Positions 23,716 through 34,169 of a stretch of 64,000 nt of DNA are shown here, in pieces; within the stretch, counting starts at the first letter, position 1, and the number at the start of each line of letters is the position of its first letter. A program made the position numbers and the translations under genes. The notes under the pieces were generated by a model. That model worked only from the letters and a program-made list of their open reading frames with translations, searched no databases and was not told the DNA's origin. The stretch is from Asterella californica (taxonomy: Eukaryota; Streptophyta; Marchantiopsida; Marchantiales; Aytoniaceae), in contig JAYKYS010000010.1 of assembly GCA_036924285.1 (NCBI GenBank), forward strand, positions 20,683,001-20,747,000, read 5' to 3'.

Positions 23716-24068
23716 GGGAGAAAATTGCAACGGTGCTGTGCCGAACTGAACGCTTACTGAGAGTCCACGAGTTCACTAGGCTAGACGTGTGTTTGCTCTC
23801 GCGTGCACGGAAGCCCGACTGTACTCTACTGGAGGACAGGAGACAGTGTCGACGACGGCAGCAGAGAAGTCCGGGTGCACATGGGAGCACGCTAACCACT
23901 CGTACCGGACGCAACCCCACCCTGCAGCTCAGCTCCCTGGCGAGCTGCTGCATACAAAGTGGGGACTTGTTTTCTCCTTTCCTGAACGGTCTCCATTGCT
24001 AGATCAAAGTGAGCCGACCCCAGTCACAGACAGACGGGTCCCAGTCGAGGGTTCAGGAAGGATCAGGG

Positions 24069-25499
24069 ATGAGAAGATTTGCCTCGATGGGAACTCCGAG
24101 GGTTGTCTTGGCAGCCTTGTGCTGTGCGGTCGTGTTCGCTGTAGTTGTCCGAGCTGTTGATTCTCTCGATGGAGAGTTCTCGATTACCGGATATGCACCT
24201 GAGGATTTGCTGTCCGACGAGGGGCTGGGGTCCCTCTTCAGCTCCTGGCAGAGGAAGCACGGGAAGAGTTATGAGGGAGAGGAAGAGAGGTCGCAACGAA
24301 TGGAGGTGTTCAAGGACAATCTCCTCTACATAGATGCCCACACCCGCAAGGACAGCACATACTCTCTCGGACTCAACCGCTTCGCAGATCTCACCAACGA
24401 GGAATACCGGAGGACATACTTGGGCACGAAGATTGATCGCGAGAAACGAGCTCTCCGTCGGCAGCAGAATCCCACCAATTTTCGTTACGAAAACGTGCAG
24501 GATGCGCCGCTTTCGATCGATTGGCGTGAGAAGGGAGCGGTGACCCGAGTCAAGGATCAAAGTGTATGCGGAAGCTGCTGGGCTTTCTCCGCCATTGGGT
24601 CGGTGGAAGGTATCAACGCTATCAAAACCGGGTCCCTCATCGCTCTCTCCGAGCAGGAGCTCGTAGACTGTGACACTTCTTACAACGAAGGCTGCAATGG
24701 GGGACTCATGGACTATGCGTTCGAGTTCATCATCAACAATGGAGGCATCGACTCCGAGGAGGATTATCCATACAAGGCCTACGACGGTCGCTGCGACGCC
24801 AACAAGAAGAATGCCCACGTCGTCACCATCGATTCGTACGAGGACGTTCCATACAACAACGAGGCTGCACTGATTAAAGCCGTTGCAAATCAGCCCGTGA
24901 GCGTTGCTATCGAAGCCGGCGGTAGGGACTTTCAGCTGTACGCGGCCGGAGTCTTCACCGGCACTTGTGGAACTGACCTCGACCATGGAGTGACGGCTGT
25001 TGGCTATGGCACGGACAACGGCAAGGACTACTGGATCGTCAAGAACTCGTGGGGTCCGTCCTGGGGAGAGAGTGGGTACATCCGCATGGTGAAAGGAACC
25101 TCAGTTTCTAACGGTATCTGTGGAATTCTAATCGAGCCCTCCTACGCTGTGAAAACCTCGCCCAATCCCCCGAACCCGGGTCCGACTCCACCAGCTCCTC
25201 CTCCTCCCGAAGTTGTCTGTGATCAGTGGAGAACTTGTCCAATAGGCAACACCTGCTGCTGCACCTTCCCGATCGGAAAGTTGTGCTTCGCTTGGGGCTG
25301 CTGTGGATTGGACTCGGCGACCTGCTGTGACGACCACTACCACTGCTGTCCCCATGATTACCCTGTTTGTGATCTCCAAATGAACCTTTGCCTAAGGAAG
25401 TCTACACACACGTTTGGAGTCGAGATGATGAAGCGAACTGAGGCTAAAGTGAACTGGGAGGGTTTGAAGGAGAGGCTCGGTCGCAAATCAAGCAGCTAA
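24069..25499 (+). CDS. RD21-like papain-family cysteine protease with granulin domain
   Basis: A secreted/vacuolar endopeptidase of family C1A, 476 residues, in one uninterrupted exon. Order of parts: hydrophobic signal peptide (about 10-30); I29 inhibitor prodomain with ERFNIN-type pattern (about 56-118); mature protease from about 146; proline-rich linker (364-380); cysteine-rich granulin domain (384-441). Catalytic residues are visible: Gln164, Cys170 in CGSCWAFS, His306 in LDHG and Asn326 in NSWG. The oxyanion Gln is kept, but the next residues are Ser-Val where the family commonly has Gly-Gln or Gly-Ser. The prodomain keeps the zymogen inactive until acid processing, and the granulin part is later removed in known RD21 proteins. 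I chose the ATG at 24069 because the signal peptide follows directly; an in-frame ATG at 24087 is an alternative. The lack of introns is notable for this family in plants. Confidence 0.95.
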   Translation: MRRFASMGTPRVVLAALCCAVVFAVVVRAVDSLDGEFSITGYAPEDLLSDEGLGSLFSSWQRKHGKSYEGEEERSQRMEVFKDNLLYIDAHTRKDSTYSLGLNRFADLTNEEYRRTYLGTKIDREKRALRRQQNPTNFRYENVQDAPLSIDWREKGAVTRVKDQSVCGSCWAFSAIGSVEGINAIKTGSLIALSEQELVDCDTSYNEGCNGGLMDYAFEFIINNGGIDSEEDYPYKAYDGRCDANKKNAHVVTIDSYEDVPYNNEAALIKAVANQPVSVAIEAGGRDFQLYAAGVFTGTCGTDLDHGVTAVGYGTDNGKDYWIVKNSWGPSWGESGYIRMVKGTSVSNGICGILIEPSYAVKTSPNPPNPGPTPPAPPPPEVVCDQWRTCPIGNTCCCTFPIGKLCFAWGCCGLDSATCCDDHYHCCPHDYPVCDLQMNLCLRKSTHTFGVEMMKRTEAKVNWEGLKERLGRKSSS

Positions 25500-27994
25500 A
25501 TTAGAGCACGCTTAAGGTGTACAGTATGGAATGGACGTGTACTCCGACAGACTTAGCCATGGGATGGGGTGGAGTGGATGGAGTCCAGGTACATTTGTCT
25601 CTGGGGTTCTCTGCTTGTACATAAATGTATAGCGTTGGGTAGATCTTAGTTAGAGAAACGTCCTTCTTTATCTATTCTTGTTGGTGTGCCGGATGTTGTC
25701 TCGGAAATGCTTCCCGGCATTGGATGGAAGTATAGGTTGAAAGATATCACCAGATCTGCACTCATTGGCATCCTCGCATGGAGATTGTGAGAGATGATCA
25801 CTTGTGTAGGTTTATTTCAATTTGATTTATTCTACCGAGCTAGACCAAGACCCGTCGCAGGGTTGACAGTATGAAGACGACAGGTACTGATCAGAGGAAG
25901 GTCGGACGCTGGCTCTGTAGAGGCCCCGCTCTCTAGTTGAGGGCCTGATCCCGTAAGAAGTTTAGTGCTTCTTGTGATTCATTCTTACATTACACGACAA
26001 GGAAGTGTCTGGAGACTGGTGATCATTTCAATTATGTTAACACATGTCATGCCGCACACTTAAAAACGTTTTCTACTGGAGCAGTTGGATGGCTTACTTG
26101 ACTACGAAGAATCCTCCCCTCATGTATCCACCATCTACTTAACAACCAGTAAACGGCACTTCAAACTACGCCTGAAATTGTTGTTCCTAGCTGATCCTGG
26201 TCGAACAAGATCTGTTAGGCCAAATCTTGTGTGTTTCGTTAACGCTGATTTATACTTGGAATTTGGTCTATCTAACTGCATATAGATAATTCCTTCGGGA
26301 CCGAAAAAGGGAAGTCTACTGAACGATTCTGACTTTCTTGTGGGAGGGAGGAAGTTATGGAAGAAAGTACTGTAGGTACAAAGGTGGGACAAATTGTAGT
26401 ATATGGCCATTGGTACGTATTTATGTAGTATGACGGTTGACTATTTTTTACTTCAGCTTTCTGGAGCATATCTTCGCAATGGAGCAAACTGCGGGAGGGC
26501 GGGCCGCAGTTTGACTCCTCGATAGCGGGTTACTTTTAGGGCGGTGCCTTTTGACTGGTGTCGGAAGGTCAATTCCGGTGCCACATCATACCAGAGACAA
26601 TGACAAGTACCTACTATATCGTGTAACCTGCAGAGACTTTCCAGGCCGACCTATATATATATATGTATGCGACATATATGCAGAAATTGCCGAACCTGCT
26701 GCGGACCGTTAATTCGACTTTTCCTGGCTGCAACTAGATCACCTCTACATGCACTGTTCTTGTGCTATCAGCATTCTGATTCTCCCCGCTTGGTACTTGG
26801 TTTTCGGTCTTTGTCCCTTCTCCCTCCTTGCTTCGATAGTTAGGCATCCCGTATTGTACTCGGTATCTATCATGCGTCTTCGATGCATCCACTTACCAGG
26901 AGGTACCAGCTTGGGAATATGCTTTTCCTACACATTTCTTATTGGACCATCTTCTGTTAAATAATCTTGCTAACTTTTCAAACCAAGTTACCATACATGT
27001 TCACTATTCTTTGTTACTCACTTTGTACTTACACGGGTTCATAATTATTGGGGGTTTACCTTAAATGTGCGGGGGAAGTAACTATTTTCACTGAAAACTG
27101 CTTTAACCGTATATTAATAAATAAATAACTATATATATATACGATACGTAACCTGCAGAGACGATCCAAGAACATGAAACTCTTCGTGGTTAGCAGGTGA
27201 ATTAATTCGATCGGTTTAATCAATTAGCCAGAGTTAAAATTGAACTTTGTCTAAACCCTAGGTCGGCCCGTCTACATCACGGAAGTCATAAAATTAATAT
27301 GAAACGGAAGTTGGAAATTTAACTCACTTATCTATGAAAGAAAACGAAAACTTGCATTCCGGCAAAAATTCAAGCTAAAAGGTCGAACTTCTAACACACT
27401 ATTATTTATTTATTAATATCCTCTATAAGAGAGTTGGGAATAAATCATATTAAGTTTGCCTATTTCCTGAGAAATCGCGTCCACATCAAGAACGCATTTA
27501 GACATAATTAATTAAGGGATGGTCATAAGGGGTTTCCATTCTGGCATTAGTATTGTGTTTCTAAGCTGGGTTTTCCTTTATCTTACCAGTCTTTTCTTTT
27601 GGGAGACTGGTTGGTGCAAGGCTACATTGCGTTTGAGGTCCATGTTTTCTGAACTTCACAAGCGTGACAACATGGCACTGGTTCTGGACCGTGCCAAATC
27701 GGCTGTCCACATCGGACCAAAACTGAGAGAAAACATGATAATTCTGAACTCGCTGGCCATCTAGAGAGAACGAGTTCCTTTTTCTCTTCTCTTTTTCTCT
27801 AGAGAAAACGAGTAGGCTTTGCAGAAAAAACAGTCGATAAATTACTCATGTACACGAGCAAGGTGCGATCACACTACAGATTCAACCCAACAACAGAGAC
27901 AATCGATTGGGCCCCTTGCTCCGGTAGGGTCGGCATCGTACAGTTTTTAGATAATAAACTGTCAAATACTGTTATGGAATACGTGGTACGGTAA
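25500..27994. other. Protease 3' flank and intergenic
   Basis: The first 150-200 bp are probably the protease 3' untranslated region. Beyond that no gene is seen. A short motif CGTRTAACCTGCAGAGAC-like occurs near 26619 and 27148, with TATATATA runs close to both. A 16-bp near-identical direct repeat (TCTAGAGARAACGAGT) lies near 27760 and 27798. The remainder is AT-rich sequence up to the gypsy insertion. Confidence 0.45.
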
Positions 27995-28934
27995 TGTAAC
28001 ACCTTTTGCTTTTTCTCCCAAACCAGATGGCAAACGGGCAGTGATTAACCCAAACGTGGCAGCTGCATGGTCAAAAAGCAGGCTCAAGAGACTAGATAAA
28101 AGAGTGTCGCGAGCCCTCAAGGAGGCATTCTCAGTTTTTCAGTTTTGGAGAGAGCACTCTTGGTGGAGACTGTATTTTCAGTGTAGTGTGTGTACATTGT
28201 CTTTGAGTTCAGAAGTCAAGAGCTAGAACTGATGCATATCAAGCTCCTTGGAGAGCAGATTTGAAGAGGGACCTTGAGAGCAGACTTGGGGTGTTGATTA
28301 GGGCGCTGACTTGGGGTCTGATATGTTGAGTAATAGAAATCGAGGCGTTCAGAGTGAAATTAGGTTCTCTGGTGAAGTCTTAGTTCTAGAGTTGCTGAGT
28401 AGTGAAGGATTGCCGGTCCAAGAGCGCTGCGTGACCTTGTCAGCAAGTAATGCCATGTAATGTATATGAGCCCGTGACTTTCTCCATTCTGATAAATAGG
28501 CTTGAGTTGTGTGCCAAAACTGAGTTGGGCGCATCTGGTGTCGTGTTGACTTTATTTCGGTGTAATTGCTTTGCCTTCCTACTTCCTAGCATCTACTAGG
28601 TCTCCTAGTCTTGGCGGTTGCTCCTTGTGGGTCCTGGCGTTCCGACTTGATCACCAGTAGCGGAAGCGCTGCCCAAATTTTGTGCAACCCAGGTCTAGAA
28701 TAGTTCCACATGTATTTAGTAACCTAAGATTGACCAGAGACCTACAAAAGACTAGTTGGTTATTCGAAACTCGTTCAACAGTTATCAAATCCTCGGTGCT
28801 CATTAGCTGATAGTTTAACGAACTGGATCTGGAGACACAAATAAAGTATACAGGTCTCTAGGGAGGTTCACGTTCGGCAGTTCATTGGTTAGAGATTAAA
28901 GAATCTGTCCCGAGATATGCGATAGAACGTTACA
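27995..28934 (+). repeat. Gypsy 5' LTR (940 bp)
   Basis: Begins TGTAACACC, ends AACGTTACA, giving the 6-bp terminal inverted repeat TGTAAC/GTTACA. Sequence agrees with the 3' LTR throughout as far as I can compare by eye, except that it has one rather than two copies of a 26-bp unit. A TATA-like GATAAATAG lies at about 28490. Confidence 0.96.
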
Positions 28935-28936
28935 AT

Positions 28937-28948
28937 TGGTATCAGAGC
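28937..28948 (+). promoter_or_regulatory. Gypsy primer-binding site
   Basis: TGGTATCAGAGC starts two bases after the 5' LTR end. It is the standard plant retrotransposon site complementary to the 3' end of initiator methionine tRNA, used to prime minus-strand DNA synthesis. Confidence 0.92.
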
Positions 28949-28984
28949 AGGCTCAAGTTGAGTCTTTGCTAAACACCATCGACA

Positions 28985-30631
28985 ATGGAGGCTGTGTCGA
29001 CCGAGTTGGACGAGATGAAAGCATTGCTGAGAAAGTTGGAAGGACGACTTGAGCAAGTAGAAGCTGAGAACAAGGTGTTGAAGGCGGATTTAACTCAAGC
29101 AAAAGCGACACAAGAGAAGGAAGCGGAGGTCCCTGTACTGCAAATCGAGCAAGTCAAGGATTTAGCACTACCAGGCGAAGAAGCAGTTGATATTGCTCAA
29201 GCAGACAAGAATGAAGATGGATCACAGAAGGTGCAAGAGAATGTTGCGGAAGGGAGCTCAGCCAAAGAAGGGCACAAGCGGAAAGTGAAGTGGGCTGAAC
29301 CAGCGACACCATCAGCCTTCAACGGTGAGAAAAGCTTTTCCAAGTTTGAATTGTGGGTTACTGAGATGGAGAATTACTTGGAGAACTTCGATGAGCGCAG
29401 CTGGTTCACCTATGCTGTTAGTAGACTGGAAGGAGAGGCTAAGGAATGGTATGGAGGTCAACAGCGGATGAGGAGTTTGAATGGTACAACTCCTATGTCC
29501 ACTTGGCCGGAGTTGAAGGATGAACTCAGAAGACATCTAGTACCGGTGGATGAAGCTACACAGTTTCGGCTGGAGCTCATTCATCTGAGACAGACAGGGA
29601 GTATCAGGCAGTATCTCCAGCGATTTTCTGAGTTGGTTACTCGTTTGCACATGGTGGATCGCACCGACTTGTTGTTTCACTTGAAGAAAGGTCTGCAGGG
29701 TTTCTATGCTGGTGTGTTTGATAGCTGGGTTATGTTTCACAAGTCCGAGGACATGCAAGACTTGTTTGCATTTCTGGAAGCAGCAGAGAACACTAGGGAA
29801 CGTAATTACACCGTGCAGCCTTCCAAGTTTCAGCGTGGAACAAGTGGTGACGAGCCTAGTCGAGGATTTTGGCGTAATCCTCAAGGACAGATAGCGTCCT
29901 CTCAGAGTAGAGGTGGTAGAGGACGTGGTGGTGGAAGATTTGGTACATCTGGAAGGGGATTTTCTCGTGGCTCTCAGCAGCGAGGAGTCACTCGTGGTCC
30001 TACTCAGACACGACCTACTGGATCTTATGCATCCAATGCAGGATCCAACCAAGCTTCGACTTCAGGTGCTAGGAGCAGTGGCGCTAGCAGTGCTACACCT
30101 TCAAGGACGATCATCTGTTTTCGATGCGGACGAGACGGTCATATTGCTCGTGAGTGTCCTCAACGTTCAACAGCGAGCAACGTTCGTGGGTTGACAGCTG
30201 AAGAGACAACCAGTGTTGAAGATCCAGTTGAGGCGACTACTGAAGCAGAGGTATGTGCTGGTGAGCATTTGGTAGAGCATGGAGATTTTCTGCCGTGGAT
30301 TGAAGTGAAAATAGGAAACCACCGGTGTTGTTTGCTTATTGATACTGGAGCAGATGTGAATGTCTTGAATGAAAAACTAGTCAGGACCTTAGGGGTGACT
30401 AGAACCAAGATCATGAGCCCGTTGTTGGTAAGGTTTGTGCAAGGTAGCACAACCGTTACAGAAAAGCTCATGAGTGTTCCTGTTACTGTTGGAGGGGTAA
30501 CTAGGAAGCACGAGTTTTTAGTTATGAGCTTAGGCGACACGATGGAAGGTATCTTGTCCTGGTCTTGGTTACAAGAGACCAAAGCCAAGCTAGATGTTCA
30601 AGAAGGGAACGTCATAGTCATGGATCGATGA
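28985..30631 (+). CDS. Gypsy gag-protease polyprotein (548 aa)
   Basis: Starts at ATG 50 bp after the LTR. Residues 1-45 form a heptad-like coiled coil (ELDEMKALLRKLEGRLEQVE). A retrotransposon gag capsid domain covers about 105-275, followed by a Gly/Arg-rich basic linker (305-345). One zinc knuckle, CFRCGRDGHIAREC (Cys378, Cys381, His386, Cys391), would bind RNA. The aspartic protease comes last, with active site LLIDTGAD (Asp453). The frame ends in TGA at 30629-30631, and the same frame then continues open for 1,044 codons as pol. The stop is therefore the only thing separating gag-protease from RT. It could be a programmed read-through site or a recent point mutation. Confidence 0.95.
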   Translation: MEAVSTELDEMKALLRKLEGRLEQVEAENKVLKADLTQAKATQEKEAEVPVLQIEQVKDLALPGEEAVDIAQADKNEDGSQKVQENVAEGSSAKEGHKRKVKWAEPATPSAFNGEKSFSKFELWVTEMENYLENFDERSWFTYAVSRLEGEAKEWYGGQQRMRSLNGTTPMSTWPELKDELRRHLVPVDEATQFRLELIHLRQTGSIRQYLQRFSELVTRLHMVDRTDLLFHLKKGLQGFYAGVFDSWVMFHKSEDMQDLFAFLEAAENTRERNYTVQPSKFQRGTSGDEPSRGFWRNPQGQIASSQSRGGRGRGGGRFGTSGRGFSRGSQQRGVTRGPTQTRPTGSYASNAGSNQASTSGARSSGASSATPSRTIICFRCGRDGHIARECPQRSTASNVRGLTAEETTSVEDPVEATTEAEVCAGEHLVEHGDFLPWIEVKIGNHRCCLLIDTGADVNVLNEKLVRTLGVTRTKIMSPLLVRFVQGSTTVTEKLMSVPVTVGGVTRKHEFLVMSLGDTMEGILSWSWLQETKAKLDVQEGNVIVMDR

Positions 30632-33600
30632 GGCTTGGGTCAACCACATCCTTTGATCATCAAAGAGAGACCCAAGGAGCCAAACCATGCTGCTCATAAG
30701 TTCCAACGAGCCAAGGTGGCATTTCAGATCTGCACGGCCAGACAGTTTGGAAAGCAGATCAAGTTGGTTGACGAAGCTTGGGTTGCAGTGATGTCTAAAC
30801 CCAAGGTGGAGACGGATGAGGAAGAACGTGTTGCTGCTCTTCCCATACATCCTGATATGCAGGCATTGATTGAGAGATATTCTCACCTAATGCCGGACCA
30901 GTTACCAACAGGACTTCCGCCGAGGAGAGCCTTGGATCATGCTATTGATCTGGTTCCTGGGGCTACCCCTACTGTAGTGCCATCAAGACGGATGTCGTTT
31001 GATGAGCTGACAGAGCTGAAGACTCAGTTGAAAGAGTTGGTAGCTCAGGGTATCTTACGACCTAGTATATCACCTTATGCTGCCCCGGTGTTGTTCGTGG
31101 CCAAGAAGGATGGTGGTATTCGCATGTGTGCGGACTATCGTGCACTCAATAAGGTTACTGTCAAGAACAAGTATCCTCTTCCTCTCATGGATGAAACCAC
31201 CGATCGGTTGGCCACAGGAAGGTATTTCACCAAGCTGGATCTGCGTTCTGGATATCATCAAATCCGGATCAAAGAAGGTGATGAAGAAAAGACAGCTGTA
31301 AGGACGAGGTATGGCTTGTTTGAGTATACAGTGTTGCCGTTTGGATTGTCCAATGCACCTGGTACTTTCTGCAGGCTAATGAACGAGATCTTCAGAGATC
31401 TCTTGGATGAGAGTGTTATAGTGTACCTAGACGATATCATCATCTTCTCATCCACTTGGGATCAGCATCTAGTAGATGTTGAAATGGTGTTTAAGCGCTT
31501 GGAAGAGCATCAACTCTATCTCAAGAAGAGCAAGTGCTCTTTTGGACAAGAGAGTGTGGTGTTTCTAGGATGTTTGATCGATGCGCAAGGCATTCACCCT
31601 AACAGGGCTAAGATTCGAGCCATTGTTGAATGGAAGAGACCTGAGAGTGTTCATGAGCTCAGATCTTTTCTTGGGTTAGCCACATATTTTCGACGCTTTG
31701 TTTATCAGTTTGCGCATAAAGCCGCACCTTTGTTTGGCTTATTACGCAAGGCTTCCAAAGTTGTTTGGAATCCAGCAGCTGAACGAGCGTTTCAAGGATT
31801 GAAACAAGCACTGACAGAGATGCCCGTGCTAGTTCTTCCAAAGATGGGAGAACCTTTCGAGGTTCACACAGATGCTTCTCAATGGGCCATTGGAGGAGTG
31901 TTGATGCAAGGAAAGCATCCGGTGGCTTACGAAAGTCACAAGTTCTCAGAGACTGAGGCAAAATGGCCTGCTCATGAACAGGAGATGTTCGCAGTTATCC
32001 ATTGTTTGAAGCGTTGGGAGCATTATTTGTTACCAAGCAAAGTTACTGTTGTAACGGACTGTGAGGGTAATACATACTTTCAGAGTAAACCTCGTTTGTC
32101 ACGTAAACAACAGAGGTGGCAAGTGGAGCTTGCACGTTTTGATATCGAATGGCGGTATCAAAAGGGGAAGGAAAATATTCCAGCGGATGTGTTAAGCAGA
32201 CGTGTCCAGGCGTTAACAACCCAAGACACAAGTGAAGAGCTTTTGGATCGAATCAGACAAGCATTGCCAGATGATCCTCAGGCTCAACGTTGGACCAGCC
32301 AACAAGGGAGAGATCCATTGGTACGTCATCTCTCATTTCGCAATGGCCTTTGGTTTTATAAGCAAACCAAGGTCTATGTTCCAGCTGGCGCTCTAAGGAC
32401 ACTAGTCATGCAAGAATGTCATGATTGTGAACTAGCTGGACATGGAGGACAGAATAGAACGTTACAACGACTTAAAGAGCAGTTTTATTGGCCAACCATG
32501 TTGGAGGATGTAATCAAGTACGTGCAGACTTGCTTGACATGTCAGCAACAACGAACTGAGCGGAGGAGACCTGCAGGGTTGCTGAGGCCATTGCCAATAC
32601 CTGATGGGCCTTGGGAGAGCATAAGTATGGACTTATGCACAGGTTTACCCGAATCAGGAGGTTTTGATGCCCTGTTAGTTGTTATAGATCGTTTCAGTAA
32701 GCAAGCTCACCTCATCCCTTGTAGGGAAGCAGTGACGTCAAGAGGTGCCGCTGAACTGTTTATACGATATGTTTTTAAGTATCATGGGATGCCTAAAGAC
32801 ATTGTTTCAGATCTGGATAGGAGGTTTGTAGCTGATTTTTGGAAGGGTTTGTTTCGAAGGCTCGGAACTACCCTCAAGTTCAGTTCCTCTTATCATCCTG
32901 AAACTGATGGTCAGACGGAAAGGACGATCCAGATAGTAGAGCAAGGGTTGAGAAACTATATCATGCGGGATCAGAGTGATTGGAGCGAGCACTTGGACTT
33001 GGTGGAGTTTACATATAACAACACCAAGCACTCGAGTACAGGATTTAAACCATTTGAAGTGGTTTATCGGGGCTCTCATGCACCTTGGACTCCTATAGCT
33101 TTAGCTACCAAGGGGCATGAAAACACAGGAAGGTCGAATCAGGATCCTCCAGATCTAGAGACTTTCATACGTGTTCAGGGGACCGTGTTTCAAGAAGCCA
33201 AGAAACACATGGAGAAGGCACAACAACGGTATGCTAAGTATGCAAACCGTGGTAGGCAAGACGTACAGTTCGAGGAAGGACAGAGAGTTTGGTTGAGAAC
33301 CAAGAACTTCAGAATACCAGCAGGGGTGGACTTAGCCAAGAAGCTGCTTCCAAAGTGGGCAGGACCGTTCCTGATCGAAAAGAAGTTAGGTCCTGTGACC
33401 TATAAGTTACGTTTTCCAGCTAGTATGAAGCACTATCACCCCATCATTCATGTTTCTAACTTGAAAATGTTCCGTGAAGAACTAGAATCGTTGCCAGGAA
33501 GATATCAGAAATGGCATCCAGTGTTAGAAGCATTACCAAGAGCTGATGATCTTGAGTTGATTGAGATAGTAGATCATCGGGCATCACCAAATCCAGATGG

Positions 33601-33766
33601 AGCTGGAGAACCCGTTACTCAATACCTATGTCGTTGGACAGGTAGAGTTCCGGGATTGGTAAGTGAAGCTTGGGAGTACCTAGATGATCTAGCATTATAT
33701 AAGTTTCAAGAACCACTGCGTAGATATTTTGTGAGACGACAGTCCGCAGTGGTCTCTTCCAGCTAA
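30632..33766 (+). CDS. Gypsy pol: RT, RNase H, integrase, chromodomain
   Basis: About 1,044 codons in frame with gag, with no ATG at the head (GGC TTG after the TGA), so it is presumably made by read-through of the stop. Counting from the TTG at 30635: reverse transcriptase about 115-345 with KLDLRSGYHQI (Asp202) and YLDD at 264-267; RNase H about 408-525 with HTDAS (Asp412); integrase zinc domain His596, His603, Cys633, Cys636; integrase core Asp666, Asp726 and Glu762, with the classic 35-residue gap between the last two. Near the C-terminus, YLCRWTGRVPG ... AWEYLDDL (about 997-1019) is a chromodomain, thought to steer insertion to particular chromatin. All catalytic residues are intact. The frame ends with TAA at 33764. 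Confidence 0.95.
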   Translation, partial: GLGQPHPLIIKERPKEPNHAAHKFQRAKVAFQICTARQFGKQIKLVDEAWVAVMSKPKVETDEEERVAALPIHPDMQALIERYSHLMPDQLPTGLPPRRALDHAIDLVPGATPTVVPSRRMSFDELTELKTQLKELVAQGILRPSISPYAAPVLFVAKKDGGIRMCADYRALNKVTVKNKYPLPLMDETTDRLATGRYFTKLDLRSGYHQIRIKEGDEEKTAVRTRYGLFEYTVLPFGLSNAPGTFCRLMNEIFRDLLDESVIVYLDDIIIFSSTWDQHLVDVEMVFKRLEEHQLYLKKSKCSFGQESVVFLGCLIDAQGIHPNRAKIRAIVEWKRPESVHELRSFLGLATYFRRFVYQFAHKAAPLFGLLRKASKVVWNPAAERAFQGLKQALTEMPVLVLPKMGEPFEVHTDASQWAIGGVLMQGKHPVAYESHKFSETEAKWPAHEQEMFAVIHCLKRWEHYLLPSKVTVVTDCEGNTYFQSKPRLSRKQQRWQVELARFDIEWRYQKGKENIPADVLSRRVQALTTQDTSEELLDRIRQALPDDPQAQRWTSQQGRDPLVRHLSFRNGLWFYKQTKVYVPAGALRTLVMQECHDCELAGHGGQNRTLQRLKEQFYWPTMLEDVIKYVQTCLTCQQQRTERRRPAGLLRPLPIPDGPWESISMDLCTGLPESGGFDALLVVIDRFSKQAHLIPCREAVTSRGAAELFIRYVFKYHGMPKDIVSDLDRRFVADFWKGLFRRLGTTLKFSSSYHPETDGQTERTIQIVEQGLRNYIMRDQSDWSEHLDLVEFTYNNTKHSSTGFKPFEVVYRGSHAPWTPIALATKGHENTGRSNQDPPDLETFIRVQGTVFQEAKKHMEKAQQRYAKYANRGRQDVQFEEGQRVWLRTKNFRIPAGVDLAKKLLPKWAGPFLIEKKLGPVTYKLRFPASMKHYHPIIHVSNLKMFREELESLPGRYQKWHPVLEALPRADDLELIEIVDHRASPNPDGAGEPVTQYLCRWTGRVPGLVSEAWEYLDDLALYKFQEPLRRYFVRRQSAVVSSS

Positions 33767-34169
33767 GCGGTGGATTGAATCGAGTCAGAAGAGTCATGCA
33801 AAGGGCCCTTCAAGGACACTGGAACCGAGTAGATCTGGCCAATCTGCTCGTCTAAAGGTGGAGTTGTGGTCTGCTGACTGCTTATGACTGTCGGATGTCA
33901 ATCAGGTTTAGGCTGACGCTACTATGTGTGTATCATAGTAAGGAGGTGGATAAAAAAGAAACTGACGAGTTCACCACCTGGAAGCTAGGGTTCTGTCTCA
34001 CCCGAAAGCTTCAACGGATGCTCGATAATGGAGCATAGCCTTGAGAAAGGGCTTAATCTTACCCTGGATGGGGTACTGTTCCTCTGGATTTGAGGAAGTG
34101 TTGTTTCTAATGTGGTATTGTAGATACCGCAGTTCAGTGGAAGAACTGCGTTTTGCTGGTTGGGACGAT
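33767..34169 (+). other. Gypsy 3' untranslated region
   Basis: About 400 bp between pol and the 3' LTR. It contains a purine-rich run AAGGAGGTGGATAAAAAAGA near 33940, a candidate polypurine tract but not adjacent to the LTR. The bases directly before the LTR (GGTTGGGACGAT) are only weakly purine-rich. No reading frame of note. Confidence 0.6.

Noticed and set aside
24063..24986. 307-codon minus-strand open frame opposite the protease
   Set aside because: It is the antisense shadow of a strongly supported protease gene with GC-rich codons; its translation matches no family.
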